A DNA stretch of 64,000 nucleotides from Pseudomonas sp. GOM7 (GCF_026723825.1 NZ_CP113519.1:310001-374000), one strand, 5' to 3'. Positions 25,822 through 36,001 are shown, counted from the stretch's first letter. Translations and numbers: made by a program. Notes: generated by a model not told the origin, from the letters alone.

Positions 25822-27012
25822 ATGTGGTACAACGGTCTACTCGATCTTTCGGTCTGGCAACTGGTGGCAGTCACTCTGCTGATGACGCACGTCACCATCG
25901 TCAGCGTCACCGTCTACCTGCACCGCTACTCCGCGCACCGTGCGCTGGAGTTGCATCCTGCTCTCAAGCACTTCTTCCGTTTCTGGCTGTGGCTGACCAC
26001 GGGCCAGAACACCCGCGAGTGGACGGCCATCCACCGCAAGCACCACGCCAAATGTGAAACCGAGGACGACCCGCACAGTCCGGTGATCAAGGGGCTGGGC
26101 ACGGTCATGCGCAAGGGCGCGGAACTCTACCGCGCCGAAGCCAAGAACCAGGACACCCTGCGCATCTATGGCAAGAACTGCCCGGATGACTGGATCGAAC
26201 GCAACGTCTACAGTCGTTATCCCATCGGCGGCGTGACCCTCATGGCGATCATCGACCTGGCCCTGTTCGGTGTGCTCGGCATGACCGTCTGGGCGGTGCA
26301 GATGATGTGGATTCCGTTCTGGGCCGCTGGTGTGATCAACGGCCTGGGCCATGCTGTTGGCTACCGCAACTTCGAGTGCCGCGACGCCGCCACCAACCTG
26401 GTGCCCTGGGGCATCATCGTCGGCGGCGAGGAATTGCACAACAACCACCACACCTACCCCAACAGCGCCAAGCTGTCGGTGCGCAAGTGGGAGTTCGACA
26501 TGGGGTGGGCCTGGATCAAGCTGTTCAGCTTCCTGGGCCTGGCGCAGGTGCAGCGTGTCGCGCCTATCGCCCATCAGGTCGAAGGCAAGCGCAACCTGGA
26601 CATGGACACCGCCATGGCCATCCTCAACAACCGCTTCCAGATCATGGCGCAGTATCGCAAGCTGGTGATCGCGCCGCTGGTGAAACAGGAAGTGGCCAAG
26701 GCCGACGAGTCCGTTCGTCACCTTTTCCACCGCGCCAAGCGCCTGCTGTCCCGTGAACCGAGCCTGCTGCATGACCAGCATCATGCGCGCATCGCCGACC
26801 TGCTGGCGCAGAGCCAGGCGCTCAAGGTGATCTACGAGAAGCGCCTGGCGCTGCAGCAGATCTGGGTCAAGACCAGCAGCAACGGCCACGACATGCTCGA
26901 GGCGATGAAGCAATGGGTGCACGAGGCCGAGGCCAGTGGCATCCAGTCGCTGCGCGAGTTCGCCGATCAGCTCAAGACCTACTCGCTGCGTCCGGCGGCT
27001 GCATTGGCCTGA
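25822..27012 (+). CDS. desA: Phospholipid acyl-chain delta-9 desaturase DesA
   Basis: A 396-residue membrane di-iron desaturase with three His boxes: HRYSAH, HRKHH and HNNHH. It has hydrophobic segments around residues 5-30, 40-60 and 135-180. In P. aeruginosa DesA introduces double bonds into acyl chains of existing phospholipids under aerobic conditions. ATG 25822 gives the same N-terminus, MWYNGLLDLSVWQ, as known DesA; the frame is open further upstream but those residues do not fit. A strong terminator follows. Confidence 0.93.
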   Translation: MWYNGLLDLSVWQLVAVTLLMTHVTIVSVTVYLHRYSAHRALELHPALKHFFRFWLWLTTGQNTREWTAIHRKHHAKCETEDDPHSPVIKGLGTVMRKGAELYRAEAKNQDTLRIYGKNCPDDWIERNVYSRYPIGGVTLMAIIDLALFGVLGMTVWAVQMMWIPFWAAGVINGLGHAVGYRNFECRDAATNLVPWGIIVGGEELHNNHHTYPNSAKLSVRKWEFDMGWAWIKLFSFLGLAQVQRVAPIAHQVEGKRNLDMDTAMAILNNRFQIMAQYRKLVIAPLVKQEVAKADESVRHLFHRAKRLLSREPSLLHDQHHARIADLLAQSQALKVIYEKRLALQQIWVKTSSNGHDMLEAMKQWVHEAEASGIQSLREFADQLKTYSLRPAAALA

Positions 27013-27032
27013 AGCCCTTGCACTGCTGGCAA

Positions 27033-27062
27033 AAGGCCTGCCGAACGGCAGGCCTTTGTCTT
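27033..27062 (+). terminator. Rho-independent terminator after desA
   Basis: AAGGCCTGCC and GGCAGGCCTT form a ten-pair stem with loop GAAC, followed by TGTCTTTG. Confidence 0.85.
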
Positions 27063-27106
27063 TGTCCAAAACCCACTACGCTCAATTTCAGGGTCAGAGG
27101 GGTTCT

Positions 27107-28090
27107 ATGGCGGCAGTGATGGACGAACAGGATAGTGCGGTAAGCAAGCGTGAGGAGCTGACATTGGCGCTGCTGCACAGTCGTGCCGAAGTGGAGCGGC
27201 TGCGTGAGCGCGAACAACTGTTCAGCAGCTTGCTCGGCAGCGTCAATGCTGTGCTCTGGGCTTTCGACTGGGATGAGCAGCGGATCATCTACGTCAGCCC
27301 TGCCTATGAGCGGATATTCGGGCGCTCCGCCGCCTTGCTGCTGGCCGACTACGACGAGTGGCGCAACAGCATCTACCCCGACGACCTCGATTACGCTGCC
27401 GAAAGCCTGGCTAAGGTGCTGGAAACCGGCGCGGTGGAGCAGCGCGAGTACCGCATCCTGCGCAGTGATGGGCAATTACGCTGGATCAGCGACAAATGCT
27501 TCGTCAGTCCCAGGCAGGAGCTTGGGGGCGGCACCGTCATCGTCGGCATCGCCGAAGACATCACCGAGAAGAAACGCCTGGAAGGCGAGCTGCACCGCCT
27601 GGCCACTACCGATGTGCTGACCCAGAGCAGCAACCGTCGGTACTTCTTCGAGTGCGCTCGGAGCGAGTTCGAGCGAGCCCGCCAATCCGGTACGCCCATG
27701 GCGTTCCTGCTGCTGGATGTGGATGACTTCAAGCAGATCAATGACCGCTATGGTCATCAGGTCGGCGATCAGGTATTGCAGCGTCTGGCGCACTGCGGGG
27801 CCACCGCGCTGCGTCGCGATGACCTGTTCGGACGTATCGGCGGGGAAGAGTTCGCCGCCTTGTTCCCCGGTTGCGAGCAGGCCGTGGCGCTGCAGGTGGC
27901 CGAGCGCTTGCAGCGAGAGGTGCAGCGCCTGAGCTTCCAGCACGAAGGCAAGAGTTTCGGCGTGACCCTGAGTCAGGGGCTGACCGTGCTCACCCCCAAG
28001 GATGCCAACCTGGAAGCGCTCTATGCCCGTGCCGATGAGGCCATGTACCGGGCCAAGCGGCAGGGCAAGAACCAGATCGTCCTGGGTTGA
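27107..28090 (+). CDS. PAS-GGDEF diguanylate cyclase
   Basis: A 327-residue soluble protein: a short N-terminal coil (about 10-35), a PAS/PAC domain (about 38-160) and a GGDEF domain (about 165-327). The active site is IGGEEF, and an RRDD inhibitory site lies five residues before it, so both c-di-GMP synthesis and product inhibition are expected. No membrane segment is visible. Location between desA and an OprE-like porin matches PA0290 of P. aeruginosa. ATG 27107 follows AGAGGGG; ATG 27119 is possible. Confidence 0.88.
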   Translation: MAAVMDEQDSAVSKREELTLALLHSRAEVERLREREQLFSSLLGSVNAVLWAFDWDEQRIIYVSPAYERIFGRSAALLLADYDEWRNSIYPDDLDYAAESLAKVLETGAVEQREYRILRSDGQLRWISDKCFVSPRQELGGGTVIVGIAEDITEKKRLEGELHRLATTDVLTQSSNRRYFFECARSEFERARQSGTPMAFLLLDVDDFKQINDRYGHQVGDQVLQRLAHCGATALRRDDLFGRIGGEEFAALFPGCEQAVALQVAERLQREVQRLSFQHEGKSFGVTLSQGLTVLTPKDANLEALYARADEAMYRAKRQGKNQIVLG

Positions 28091-28093
28091 TAT

Positions 28094-28139
28094 GGCGGTT
28101 TTTCGCCATTGATGAGCTTCTCATAGGCGAAAAACTGCC
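28094..28139 (+). terminator. Long hairpin after the diguanylate cyclase gene
   Basis: GGCGGTTTTTCGCC and GGCGAAAAACTGCC pair almost fully (14 bases), and the 18-base loop contains ATGAGC/TCTCAT, which can pair as well. It begins 3 nt after the stop. The T-run is inside the arm. Confidence 0.6.
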
Positions 28140-28225
28140 TGTGCCAGGGAGTTAAGAAAAGATTCATCGTGCAGCTAGAAAAATGTAACCTTGCACGGTG
28201 GGCTTTACCTTGGCACAGGGATCGA

Positions 28226-28242
28226 TTGGCACGCTATCTGCC
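28226..28242 (+). promoter_or_regulatory. Sigma-54-type promoter before the OprE-like porin
   Basis: TTGGCACG then CTAT then CTGCC keeps the -24 GG (28228-28229) and -12 GC (28240-28241) with exactly ten bases between. It lies about 270 bp before the porin start. The rest of the 424-bp gap 28091-28514 holds the hairpin above and no convincing gene. Confidence 0.5.
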
Positions 28243-28514
28243 TAGGCATTCGCATCCAAGCCCGGCCAATGGAAGCTGGCGCACAATAACAACGATGTGA
28301 GTGCTGACTATGAACCAAGTTCCCTGTTTCTGCCTGCCCGCTCACTTGGGCTTTCCATCGTTGTTTCCTTCCTGAATTCGAGCGCATGCCAATGAACATC
28401 CGACAGGGATCGTTCGTGCCCGCGCGCACCCCATTCGCTCCGAGCCTGCCTCTTCGTGCTGAAGCCAGTGTTCGGGGGCGATGTGTCACCTTAAACACAC
28501 TGGAGAGAAACATA

Positions 28515-29786
28515 ATGAGAAAGACCTCCCTGGCACTGGCCGTAGCCGCCGGCACCCTGGGTCTGAGCCAAGTGGCCTTCGCCGATCTGGTCGGTGATAC
28601 CAAAGTCAGCCTGGAAGCCCGTAACTTCTACTTCAACCGTGATTTCCGTCAGGGACATACCGATGTTCCGGTGCCGACTCGATCCAAGTCCGAAGAGTGG
28701 GCTCAGGGTTTCATCCTGCGCATGAACTCCGGTTTCACCGAAGGCACCGTGGGCTTCGGCGCCGACGCCATCGGCATGTTCGGCTTCAAGCTGGATTCGG
28801 GTGATGGTACTGCCGGTAGTGGTCTGCTGGTTCCGGATCGTTCTTCGGGCGGCTCTCAAGACAACTACTCGGATCTGGCCGTAGCGGCCAAGGCCAAGAT
28901 TTCCAACAGCACCCTGCGTGTTGGTCAGATGCAATTCAAGAACGCCGCTATCGCTTCCAGCGACGGCCGTCTGCTGCCCCAGGTCTTCGAGGCTGGTCAC
29001 ATCGTCTCCCAGGAAATCGACGGCCTGATGCTGGAAGCCGCACATGTCCGTGAAGTCAATAACCGTGATTCGGGCGACTATCAGGACATCTCGATCGCCA
29101 CTGGTGGCCGTCGCGCGGTTACCACTACTGGCGGCTCCACCACCGACTCCTTCGACTTCATTGGCGGCACCTACAAGCTGACCAAGGAGCTGACCGGCGG
29201 TTACTACTATTCCAACCTGGACGAGCTGTACAAGCAGCACTCCTTCAACCTCGTGCACGTCCTGCCGCTGGGCGACAAGCAGAGCCTGAAGACCGACGTG
29301 CGTTACGCCCGCTCCACCGACGACGGCAACCGCAGCAACGTCGACAACAAGGCCTTCGGCGCCATGGTTACCTACGGTCTGGACGGCCATGCCTTCGGCC
29401 TGGGCTACCAGAAGATGAGCGGCGACACCGGCTTCGCCTATATCAACGGTACCGATCCGTTCCTGGTCAACTACGTTCAAATCAGTGACTTCGCCAACAA
29501 GGACGAGAAGTCCTACCAGGCTCGTTATGATTTCAACTTCGCCTCCATCGGCATTCCGGGCCTGACCTTCATGACCCGTTACTTGACCGGTGACAACGTC
29601 GATCGTGGTCGTACCGCTTCCGAAGGCCGCGAGTGGGAGCGCAACACCGAGCTGATGTACGTCTTCCAGGAAGGCGCGCTGAAGAACCTGGGTGTGCGCT
29701 GGCGTAACGCGACCGTGCGTTCCAACTTCGCCAACGACATCGACGAGAACCGTCTGATCGTCAGCTACACCTTGCCGCTGATGTAA
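28515..29786 (+). CDS. oprE: OprD-family outer-membrane porin (OprE-like)
   Basis: This 423-residue porin has a 23-residue signal peptide (ending SQVAFA), the OprD-family opening EARNFYFNRDFR and repeated amphipathic strands. It ends in NRLIVSYTLPLM rather than the usual terminal aromatic residue. Members carry basic amino acids or small organic acids. The position after a PA0290-like cyclase fits OprE, which is induced under low oxygen; that name is by synteny. ATG 28515 follows GGAGAGAAA and the signal peptide begins there; the frame is open further upstream without one. Confidence 0.85.
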   Translation: MRKTSLALAVAAGTLGLSQVAFADLVGDTKVSLEARNFYFNRDFRQGHTDVPVPTRSKSEEWAQGFILRMNSGFTEGTVGFGADAIGMFGFKLDSGDGTAGSGLLVPDRSSGGSQDNYSDLAVAAKAKISNSTLRVGQMQFKNAAIASSDGRLLPQVFEAGHIVSQEIDGLMLEAAHVREVNNRDSGDYQDISIATGGRRAVTTTGGSTTDSFDFIGGTYKLTKELTGGYYYSNLDELYKQHSFNLVHVLPLGDKQSLKTDVRYARSTDDGNRSNVDNKAFGAMVTYGLDGHAFGLGYQKMSGDTGFAYINGTDPFLVNYVQISDFANKDEKSYQARYDFNFASIGIPGLTFMTRYLTGDNVDRGRTASEGREWERNTELMYVFQEGALKNLGVRWRNATVRSNFANDIDENRLIVSYTLPLM

Positions 29787-29830
29787 GTGGGCTGGCAGGG
29801 GCGATGCCTCTGCCTGTGGTGTTGTTGAAA

Positions 29831-29860
29831 AGCTCGCCTTCCAGGAGGCGGGCTTTTTTT
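29831..29860 (+). terminator. Rho-independent terminator after the porin
   Basis: AGCTCGCCT and AGGCGGGCT pair (one G-T) around a six-base loop and are followed directly by a run of Ts. Confidence 0.85.
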
Positions 29861-29879
29861 GCGGTTGGGTTTTGCCGAA

Positions 29880-30168
29880 CTGGCAAGTTTGTGTGTCGAA
29901 CTGTTTGGGTGTGGCTTGTTAGGTGTTCTGAGCGCCGCTGCGATGGGGGGCAGGGATGGCCCACCGCGGCGGGCCTCTGGAGCGGCGATGGAGCGAACGA
30001 ACCCTCGCGCAGCAGGGCGGGTCGCCTAGTTCGGATGACCGGGCGGAGGGTTTTGGTGGGGCTGCCATCCGGGGCAAAAGTGACTCGCCCAGAGGGCGAA
30101 ACCAAAAGCATCGGCAAAAACGCGGCAATGCGGAACAAGCACCCGAACAGCCAACACAAACTTGCCAG
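29880..30168. repeat. 289-bp inverted-repeat element in the oprE-HAD gap
   Basis: Termini CTGGCAAGTTTGTGT (29880-29894) and ACACAAACTTGCCAG (30154-30168) are perfect 15-bp inverted repeats, and similarity continues inward (CTGTTTGGGTG against CACCCGAACAG). The inside contains ACTCGCCCAGAGGGCGA-type short palindromes and no credible gene. It fills most of the 447-bp gap 29787-30233, where two blocks that are apart in PAO1 meet. Confidence 0.65.
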
Positions 30169-30233
30169 CCCGATTTCAACCAAGCATTTCCCCCTAAAGG
30201 GCAAAAAGCTCTTCTATGGCTTCCTGATAAGGG

Positions 30234-30935
30234 TTAGCGCAGCCAGCTATCCAGCAGTCCCGGCAGTTCGGCCAGGCTGCTGATCTGCGCATCCGGCGTG
30301 CCATGGCCATCCCAGGTTAGCCCTTGCGGGTTGAACCAGATAGCGCGCATCCCGGCCGCCTGGGCACCGGCGATGTCGTCGCTGGGGTGGTCGCCGATAT
30401 GCACGGCGCGCTCGGCCGCCACGCCGCCGGCGCGGCTGAGCGCTTCGCGGAAGGGTTTCGGGTCGGGCTTGCCGATACCCAGCTCTTCGGCGCACAGAGC
30501 GAACCGGAAATACTCGGACAGGCCCAGGCGGCGCACATCGGCATTGCCATTGGTGATCACCCCCAGCATGAAGCGTTCGGCCAGCGCCTCCAGGGTGGGG
30601 TGTACTTCGCTGAACAGTTCCACCTGATGGCGCGCATTGAGAAAGACCTGAAAACCGGCCTCGGCCAGGGTCTGCGCTTCGCCGTGTGGATAGCCGGCGT
30701 CTTCCAGTGCATGGAAGAGAATGCGTCGACGTAGCTCGCTCAAGCGGTGCTTGAGCAGCGGCTCGGCCTCGAGCAAACGGCTGCGTACGGCCCACAGGTG
30801 TTCGATGGGCACCGCCCCCAGACGCGGTGCGTGCAGGGCCAGCCAGTTGCGCAGGGCAGCTTCGGCGTCCTGCATGACCGGGGTGACGTCCCACAGGGTG
30901 TCGTCGAGGTCGAAGGTGATCAATTCGATGCTCAT
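30234..30935 (-). CDS. HAD-family hydrolase (YigB-like phosphatase)
   Basis: A 233-residue HAD phosphatase with motif [10 protein letters not shown] (nucleophile Asp), motif II ITNGN, and motifs [13 protein letters not shown] and IGDHPSDDI. The helical cap lies at about 20-100. YigB-type enzymes dephosphorylate FMN and sugar phosphates. It overlaps xerC by 4 nt, the usual pseudomonad xerC-HAD arrangement, and is the last gene of the lptM-lysA-dapF operon. Confidence 0.88.
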   Translation of the reverse strand: MSIELITFDLDDTLWDVTPVMQDAEAALRNWLALHAPRLGAVPIEHLWAVRSRLLEAEPLLKHRLSELRRRILFHALEDAGYPHGEAQTLAEAGFQVFLNARHQVELFSEVHPTLEALAERFMLGVITNGNADVRRLGLSEYFRFALCAEELGIGKPDPKPFREALSRAGGVAAERAVHIGDHPSDDIAGAQAAGMRAIWFNPQGLTWDGHGTPDAQISSLAELPGLLDSWLR

Positions 30936-31834
30936 TCGCTACCGCCTTTGCGCTTGGCGCGTGGATGGGCCTGGTCATAGACCTTGGCCAGATGCTGAAA
31001 GTCGAGGTGGGTATAGATCTGTGTGGTGGCGATGTCGGCGTGGCCAAGCAGCTCCTGCACTGCACGCAGATCCTGCGAGGACTCCAGCATATGGCTGGCG
31101 AAGCTGTGGCGCAGCATGTGCGGGTGCAGGTGCTGGCCCAGTTCACGTACGCCAGCCTGGCGCACGCGCAGTTGCACCGCACGCGCCCCCAGGCGCCGCC
31201 CTTGCTGGCTAATGAACACCGCGCCGTCGTTCGGATTGGCCAGTTTGCGCAGCGGCAGCCATTGCTCCAAGGTCTGGCGTGCCATCCTGCCGACCGGCAA
31301 TTCGCGCACCTTGTTGCCCTTGCCGCGCACGCGCACCAGGCCGGCAGCCAGGTCGAGGCCATCGAGATCGAGCCCGACCAGCTCCGACAGGCGCAGGCCG
31401 GAGGAGTAGAAGAGTTCGAGCATGGCCTGATCGCGGCGGGCGATGAAGTCGTCCTCCACGGCGCCGTCGAGCAGTTGTGCGCTGCGGTCGGCATCCAGGG
31501 TGCGCGGCAGGCGGCGTTCACGTTTCGGCGGGCTCAGGCCGGTGGCCGGGTCGTGGCGGCACAGGCCTTCACGTAGCAAATATTGGTACAGGCCGCGGGT
31601 GGCCGAAAGCAGGCGCGCCAGGCTGCGGCTGGATAGGCCCTGCTGATGCAGGCGGGCGACCAGGCGGCGCAGGTTGCGTGTATCCAGCTCGCTCCAGTCG
31701 CCCAGCCCTTCGGCCTCGCAGAACGCCTGCACCTTGGCCAGGTCGCGGCGGTAGCCATCGAGGGTGTGCACCGACACCTGACGCTCACGGCGCAGGTGTT
31801 CGAGGTAGGCGTCGAGGGCAGCGGCAAGCTTCAA
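30932..31834 (-). CDS. xerC: Tyrosine recombinase XerC
   Basis: A 300-residue integrase-type recombinase with an N-terminal core-binding domain (about 1-90) and catalytic domain holding Arg148, Lys172, His239, Arg242, His265 and nucleophile Tyr274. It acts with XerD at dif to resolve chromosome dimers. The start reads TTG at 31834, with GGAG 8 nt upstream, and lies inside a repeat unit, which appears to supply the ribosome site and start codon. No ATG fits a normal-length protein. Confidence 0.93.
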   Translation of the reverse strand: MKLAAALDAYLEHLRRERQVSVHTLDGYRRDLAKVQAFCEAEGLGDWSELDTRNLRRLVARLHQQGLSSRSLARLLSATRGLYQYLLREGLCRHDPATGLSPPKRERRLPRTLDADRSAQLLDGAVEDDFIARRDQAMLELFYSSGLRLSELVGLDLDGLDLAAGLVRVRGKGNKVRELPVGRMARQTLEQWLPLRKLANPNDGAVFISQQGRRLGARAVQLRVRQAGVRELGQHLHPHMLRHSFASHMLESSQDLRAVQELLGHADIATTQIYTHLDFQHLAKVYDQAHPRAKRKGGSE

Positions 31835-31905
31835 GCTTCAAGCTCCAAGTAAAAGCGTTCGGTCTGCCTGTTCTTGCAGCTTGAGGCTTGAAGCTTGTAG
31901 CTGCT
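31821..31905. repeat. AAGCTTGAAG-type hairpin repeat, copy 3, overlapping xerC start
   Basis: Arms GCGGCAAGCTTCAAGC and GCTTGAAGCTTGTAGC enclose AAGTAAAAGCGTTCGG. It spans the region from the first codons of xerC to the last bases of the gap after the DUF484 gene. Confidence 0.7.
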
Positions 31906-31906
31906 T

Positions 31907-32605
31907 CTAACGTACCGAGCGCAGCGGTGTGGCGAAGCCCGGCAGTACGCGCGCCAGCACTTCGGCGATGTAGCCGAGGAACAGGGTGCCCAGCGAGCTC
32001 TTGTAGTGTTGCGGGTCGGCACTGCCAATGGCCAGCACGCCATGCAGGCCTTGGTGGTTGAGGCCGACCACGGCTGCCGAACCGACCTGCGCGGCTTCGT
32101 CCTTGCCGAACAGGAATTCCAGCTCGTGCGGGCGCAGCACGCCACAGACGGTCTTGCCGCCGCCGAGCAGGCCGCCGATCTGCTGATGGGCTTCGGCCGA
32201 GCTGACCGAGCGGCCGACCGGCAGCTTGTTGTCGCTGAACAGGATCAGGCCGACGAAGGGCACCTGAAATTCGTGGCGCAGGCTGTCCTCGACCACGCCG
32301 ACCACTTCTTCCAGGCTGCCGGCATCGAGCAGGTCGAGCACCAGGCGGCGGGTCTTGTCGAACAGGCGGTCGTTGTCGCGGGCCACATCCATCAACTGGC
32401 CGAGGCGGTGGCGCATTTCGATGTTGCGCTCGCGCAGCAGCTTGACCTGGCGTTCCACCAGCGACACGGCATTGCCGGGCTGGTGCGGAATGCGCAGTTC
32501 AGGGATCAGCTCTTCATGGTCGATGAAGAACTCCGGATGCAGGCGCAGATAGGCCGCGACCGTTTCCGAGTCGAGCGGTTTGGGCGAATCCTGCTGGTCG
32601 GTCAT
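31907..32605 (-). CDS. DUF484 family protein
   Basis: A 232-residue protein of the DUF484 family, with an N-terminal helical segment (about 10-70, including [15 protein letters not shown]) and a GAF-like C-terminal domain. Its function is unknown; the conserved position between dapF and xerC suggests a link to envelope or chromosome processes. The start ATG 32605 overlaps the dapF stop (ATGA). No signal peptide or membrane segment is visible. Confidence 0.88.
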   Translation of the reverse strand: MTDQQDSPKPLDSETVAAYLRLHPEFFIDHEELIPELRIPHQPGNAVSLVERQVKLLRERNIEMRHRLGQLMDVARDNDRLFDKTRRLVLDLLDAGSLEEVVGVVEDSLRHEFQVPFVGLILFSDNKLPVGRSVSSAEAHQQIGGLLGGGKTVCGVLRPHELEFLFGKDEAAQVGSAAVVGLNHQGLHGVLAIGSADPQHYKSSLGTLFLGYIAEVLARVLPGFATPLRSVR

Positions 32606-33432
32606 AGGCGAACCTGTCCTTCGTACACGCGGGCGGCTGGCCCGGTCATCATAACCGGCTGACCTTCGCCTGCCCATTCGATGGACAGTTTGCCGCCTGG
32701 CAGTTCCAGTTGCACGGGCGAATCCATCCAGCCCTGACGAATCGCCGCTACGGCCGCAGCGCAGGCGCCGGTGCCGCAGGCCTGGGTTTCCCCGGCGCCG
32801 CGCTCCCATACGCGCAGGCGCGCATGCTTGCGATCCAGCACCTGCAGGAAGCCGACGTTGACCCGCTGCGGGAAGCGCGGATGGTGTTCCAGCTTCGGCC
32901 CGAGCGCATGTACCGGGGCATCATCGACGTTGTCGACGCGCAACACCGCATGCGGGTTGCCCATCGACAGCGCGGCCAGCTCGACGCTCTGGCCGTCGAC
33001 CTCGACGCGATAGCTGAGCGCGGCCTGTTCGGCCTGGAAGGGCACCTGTTCCGGCTGCAGACGCGGTGCGCCCATGTTGACGCAGACCTGGCCATCGTTC
33101 TGCACGCGCAGCTCGATGATGCCGCTCTTGGTCTCGACGCGAATGACTTTCTTGGTGGTCAGGCGCTTGTCCAGCACGAAGCGGGCGAAGCAGCGCGCGC
33201 CGTTGCCGCATTGCTCCACTTCCGAACCGTCGGCGTTGAAGATGCGGTAGCGAAAGTCGACGTCCGGGTGGCTCGGTGGCTCGACGATCAACAACTGGTC
33301 GAAGCCGACGCCGGTGTGGCGGTCGCCCCACTGCTTGGCATGCTTGGGCTGCACGTGGGCATGCTGACTGATCAGGTCGAGAACCATGAAGTCATTGCCC
33401 AGGCCGTGCATCTTGGTAAAGCGCAATAGCAT
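32602..33432 (-). CDS. dapF: Diaminopimelate epimerase
   Basis: A 276-residue enzyme that converts LL- to meso-diaminopimelate for lysine and peptidoglycan. The two active-site cysteines are Cys75 (CGNGARC) and Cys219 ([10 protein letters not shown]). Both half-domains are complete and length is normal. The frame is open upstream to 33549, but [15 protein letters not shown] is the standard N-terminus. Ten nucleotides separate it from lysA. Confidence 0.96.
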   Translation of the reverse strand: MLLRFTKMHGLGNDFMVLDLISQHAHVQPKHAKQWGDRHTGVGFDQLLIVEPPSHPDVDFRYRIFNADGSEVEQCGNGARCFARFVLDKRLTTKKVIRVETKSGIIELRVQNDGQVCVNMGAPRLQPEQVPFQAEQAALSYRVEVDGQSVELAALSMGNPHAVLRVDNVDDAPVHALGPKLEHHPRFPQRVNVGFLQVLDRKHARLRVWERGAGETQACGTGACAAAVAAIRQGWMDSPVQLELPGGKLSIEWAGEGQPVMMTGPAARVYEGQVRL

Positions 33433-33442
33433 GGCTCTACCC

Positions 33443-34690
33443 TCAGCCTGGCAGCAGGCTTTCGCCGGCATAGAGCTCTTGAATTGTTTCGCGACGACGC
33501 ACCTCGAAGGCCTGCTCGCCATCGACCAGCACCTCGGCGGCGCGGCCACGGGTGTTGTAGTTGGAGCTCATGACGAAGCCATAGGCACCGGCCGAGCGCA
33601 CGGCCAACAGGTCGCCTTCTTCCAGCACCAACTGGCGATTCTTGGCCAGGAAGTCGCCTGTTTCGCAGATCGGCCCGACCAGGTCGTAGTTGCGCGCCTC
33701 GCCGTCACGTGGCTGCACTGGCGACACGTCCATCCATGCCTGATAAAGAGCGGGGCGGATCAGGTCGTTCATCGCCGCATCGACGATGGCGAAGTCCTTG
33801 TGCTCGGTGTGCTTGAGATACTCCACCTGGGTCAGCAACACGCCGGCGTTGGCCACGATGAAGCGCCCCGGCTCGAACACCAGCGACAGATCACGGCCGG
33901 CCAGACGCTTGCGCACGGCGGCGATGTAGTCGCCGGCCAGCGGTGGCTGCTCGTCGCGGTACTGCACGCCGAGGCCGCCGCCGAGATCCAGATGCTGGAT
34001 GGCGATGCCACGCGCGGCCAGCTTGTCGACCAGCAGCAGCAGGCGATCCAGGGCATCGAGGAAGGGCTCGAGCGTGGTCAGTTGCGAACCGATGTGGCAA
34101 TCGACGCCGATCACGTCCAGGTTCGGCAGCTCGGCGGCGCGGGCGTAGACTGCCTCGGCCTGCTCGATGTCGATGCCGAACTTGTTTTCCTTGAGGCCGG
34201 TGGAGATGTACGGGTGAGTGCCAGCGTCCACGTCCGGGTTGACCCGCAGCGACACAGGCGCCTTGACGCCCAGCTCAGCTGCGACTTTCTGCAGGCGCTC
34301 CAGCTCGACGCTGGACTCGACGTTGAAGCAGTGCACGCCGACTTCCAGGGCGCGGCGCATGTCATCGCGGCTCTTGCCGACGCCGGAGAAGACGATGCGG
34401 CTCGGCTCGCCGCCAGCGGCCAGGACGCGCTCCAGCTCGCCGCTGGAGACGATGTCGAAACCGGCACCGAGGCGCGCCAGCACGTTCAGCACGCCGATGT
34501 TGGAGTTGGCCTTGACCGCGAAGCAGACCAGGTGCGGCATGCCGGCCAGGGCATCGGCATAGGCCCGGTACTGCCCCTCGATATGGGCACGGGAATAGAC
34601 GTAGGTGGGCGTGCCGAAGCGCTGGGCCAGCGCAGACAAGGCAACGCCTTCCGCGAACAGCTCACCGTCGCGGTAGTTGAAGGCTTCCAT
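33443..34690 (-). CDS. lysA: Diaminopimelate decarboxylase
   Basis: A 415-residue PLP enzyme of the alanine-racemase fold that makes lysine from meso-diaminopimelate. PLP Lys60 is in [16 protein letters not shown] and the CETGD active-site Cys are present. It is followed closely by dapF and preceded by lptM at 12 nt, all in one operon. Confidence 0.96.
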   Translation of the reverse strand: MEAFNYRDGELFAEGVALSALAQRFGTPTYVYSRAHIEGQYRAYADALAGMPHLVCFAVKANSNIGVLNVLARLGAGFDIVSSGELERVLAAGGEPSRIVFSGVGKSRDDMRRALEVGVHCFNVESSVELERLQKVAAELGVKAPVSLRVNPDVDAGTHPYISTGLKENKFGIDIEQAEAVYARAAELPNLDVIGVDCHIGSQLTTLEPFLDALDRLLLLVDKLAARGIAIQHLDLGGGLGVQYRDEQPPLAGDYIAAVRKRLAGRDLSLVFEPGRFIVANAGVLLTQVEYLKHTEHKDFAIVDAAMNDLIRPALYQAWMDVSPVQPRDGEARNYDLVGPICETGDFLAKNRQLVLEEGDLLAVRSAGAYGFVMSSNYNTRGRAAEVLVDGEQAFEVRRRETIQELYAGESLLPG

Positions 34691-34702
34691 GGTGGGCTCC
34701 TG

Positions 34703-34828
34703 TCAGAGTTCGAAACGGTCTCGGCTGTTGCCGGCTTTTTCGTCGCCCGGCATGTACAGCGGGCCTTTCTGGCCGCAGCCGGCCACTAGGCAGACAACGG
34801 CGAGGAGCGCGAGGGTCAGTCGCTTCAT
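34703..34828 (-). CDS. lptM: Small lipoprotein LptM (LppL/YifL)
   Basis: A 41-residue lipoprotein. Its signal sequence ends with the lipobox LVAGC (Cys18), followed by [11 protein letters not shown], the conserved LptM motif. LptM stabilises the LptDE LPS translocon in E. coli. The start ATG 34828 has AAGGA upstream; an upstream open frame to 34972 has no support. First gene of the lysA-dapF operon. Confidence 0.9.
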   Translation of the reverse strand: MKRLTLALLAVVCLVAGCGQKGPLYMPGDEKAGNSRDRFEL

Positions 34829-34963
34829 GGGACAGTCCTTGAAAAAAGCGTGAATTGCGCTGGAGTATACCGACCCCCCGCCACCTTGCCTATGCGCCCA
34901 GCGCCCGTCCGGCGCGGGCTGGCCGAATCGGCACGGCAGGCAGATTGCGATCGAGGAGAGCTG

Positions 34964-36001
34964 ATGGAACACCCTGTGCTACTGGCCGGCTCGGTTTCGG
35001 CCGCCTATCTGCAAGGCCTGATCGCCTATCTGCAGCGCCAGGGCGTGGAGCCGGCGGTGCTGCTCGCCCGCGCCCGCTTGCCCAGCGAACTGCTCGGCCA
35101 GCACCCGCAGCGCATGGCCGCCAGTGCCTACCTGCGTCTGCTGGAGGAGGGCATGCGCCTGACCGGCGACGATTGCCTGGGGCTGCACCTGGGCGAAGCA
35201 GTGAGGCCGGGTGACTACGGTGTGCTCGGCCATCTGCTGATGAGTTGTGCGACCTTGGCCGATGCCCTGCACCGCCAGGCGCGCTATGCCGCGCTGGTGG
35301 GCAGCCTGGGGCAGGTCGGGCTGGACGACGAGCCGACGTGTGACGGCGGCGAGGCCCTGGTCGCCCATAGCTGGCAGCCACTGTTGGTACAACAGCAACG
35401 GCAGTTGAGTGAGGAAACCCTGGCCGGCTGGGTCAGCTTCGGGCGCTGGATCAGCGGCCTGGACATCGCGCCGGTGCAGGTACGCTTCCAGCATGCGGCA
35501 CCAGTCGATATCCGCGAACACCAGCGTATCTTCCGCTGCCCGGTGTTGTTCGAGCAGCCCGACAACGCCCTGGTCTTTCCCAAGCGCCTGTTGAGCGTGG
35601 CGCTGGGCCAGGCCGACGCGCAGGTCAGCGGCATGCTCGACGCCTACGCCGATCGTCTGCTGGGAGAATTGCGTCAGGGTGCTAGCCTGCTTGAACGGGC
35701 GCGGCGGATTCTGCTGGCGCAACTCGCCGAGCAGCGTCCGGAGCTGCATGCCATCGCCGAGGCGCTGGCGCTGAGCCCACGCACCCTGCAGCGGCGTCTG
35801 GGCGAAGCGGGGGTGTCGTTCAACCAGTTCGTCGACGAGACGCGTCAATTGCTGACGCTGCACTACCTGCGCGAGACCTCGCTGGCGCTGGAGGACATCG
35901 CCTTGAGGGTCGGTTTCAGCGAGCCAGCTTCGCTGTTGCGGGCCTTTCGCCGCTGGACGGGAAGGAGCCCGGGCGAGTACCGTCGCCACCTGCCCGGCTG
36001 A
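34964..36001 (+). CDS. AraC-family regulator (OruR/ArgR-like architecture)
   Basis: A 345-residue regulator with an N-terminal arabinose-operon-regulator-like domain (about 20-205, with [14 protein letters not shown] and [20 protein letters not shown]) and a C-terminal AraC HTH (about 240-340: [19 protein letters not shown] and [25 protein letters not shown]). It is divergent from lptM; the 135 bp between carry both promoters. Its target is unknown. ATG 34964 is preceded by GAGGAGAG. The frame extends upstream to 34850, without a ribosome site. Confidence 0.85.
   Translation: MEHPVLLAGSVSAAYLQGLIAYLQRQGVEPAVLLARARLPSELLGQHPQRMAASAYLRLLEEGMRLTGDDCLGLHLGEAVRPGDYGVLGHLLMSCATLADALHRQARYAALVGSLGQVGLDDEPTCDGGEALVAHSWQPLLVQQQRQLSEETLAGWVSFGRWISGLDIAPVQVRFQHAAPVDIREHQRIFRCPVLFEQPDNALVFPKRLLSVALGQADAQVSGMLDAYADRLLGELRQGASLLERARRILLAQLAEQRPELHAIAEALALSPRTLQRRLGEAGVSFNQFVDETRQLLTLHYLRETSLALEDIALRVGFSEPASLLRAFRRWTGRSPGEYRRHLPG

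Noticed and set aside
28205..28603. 132-codon - strand frame in the porin leader
   Set aside because: It overlaps the porin start and sigma-54 candidate and has no credible product.
29804..30283. 159-codon + strand frame in the oprE-HAD gap
   Set aside because: It spans a terminator and an inverted-repeat element, and its translation shows no family; treated as non-coding.
33386..34789. 467-codon + strand frame
   Set aside because: Antisense to lysA.
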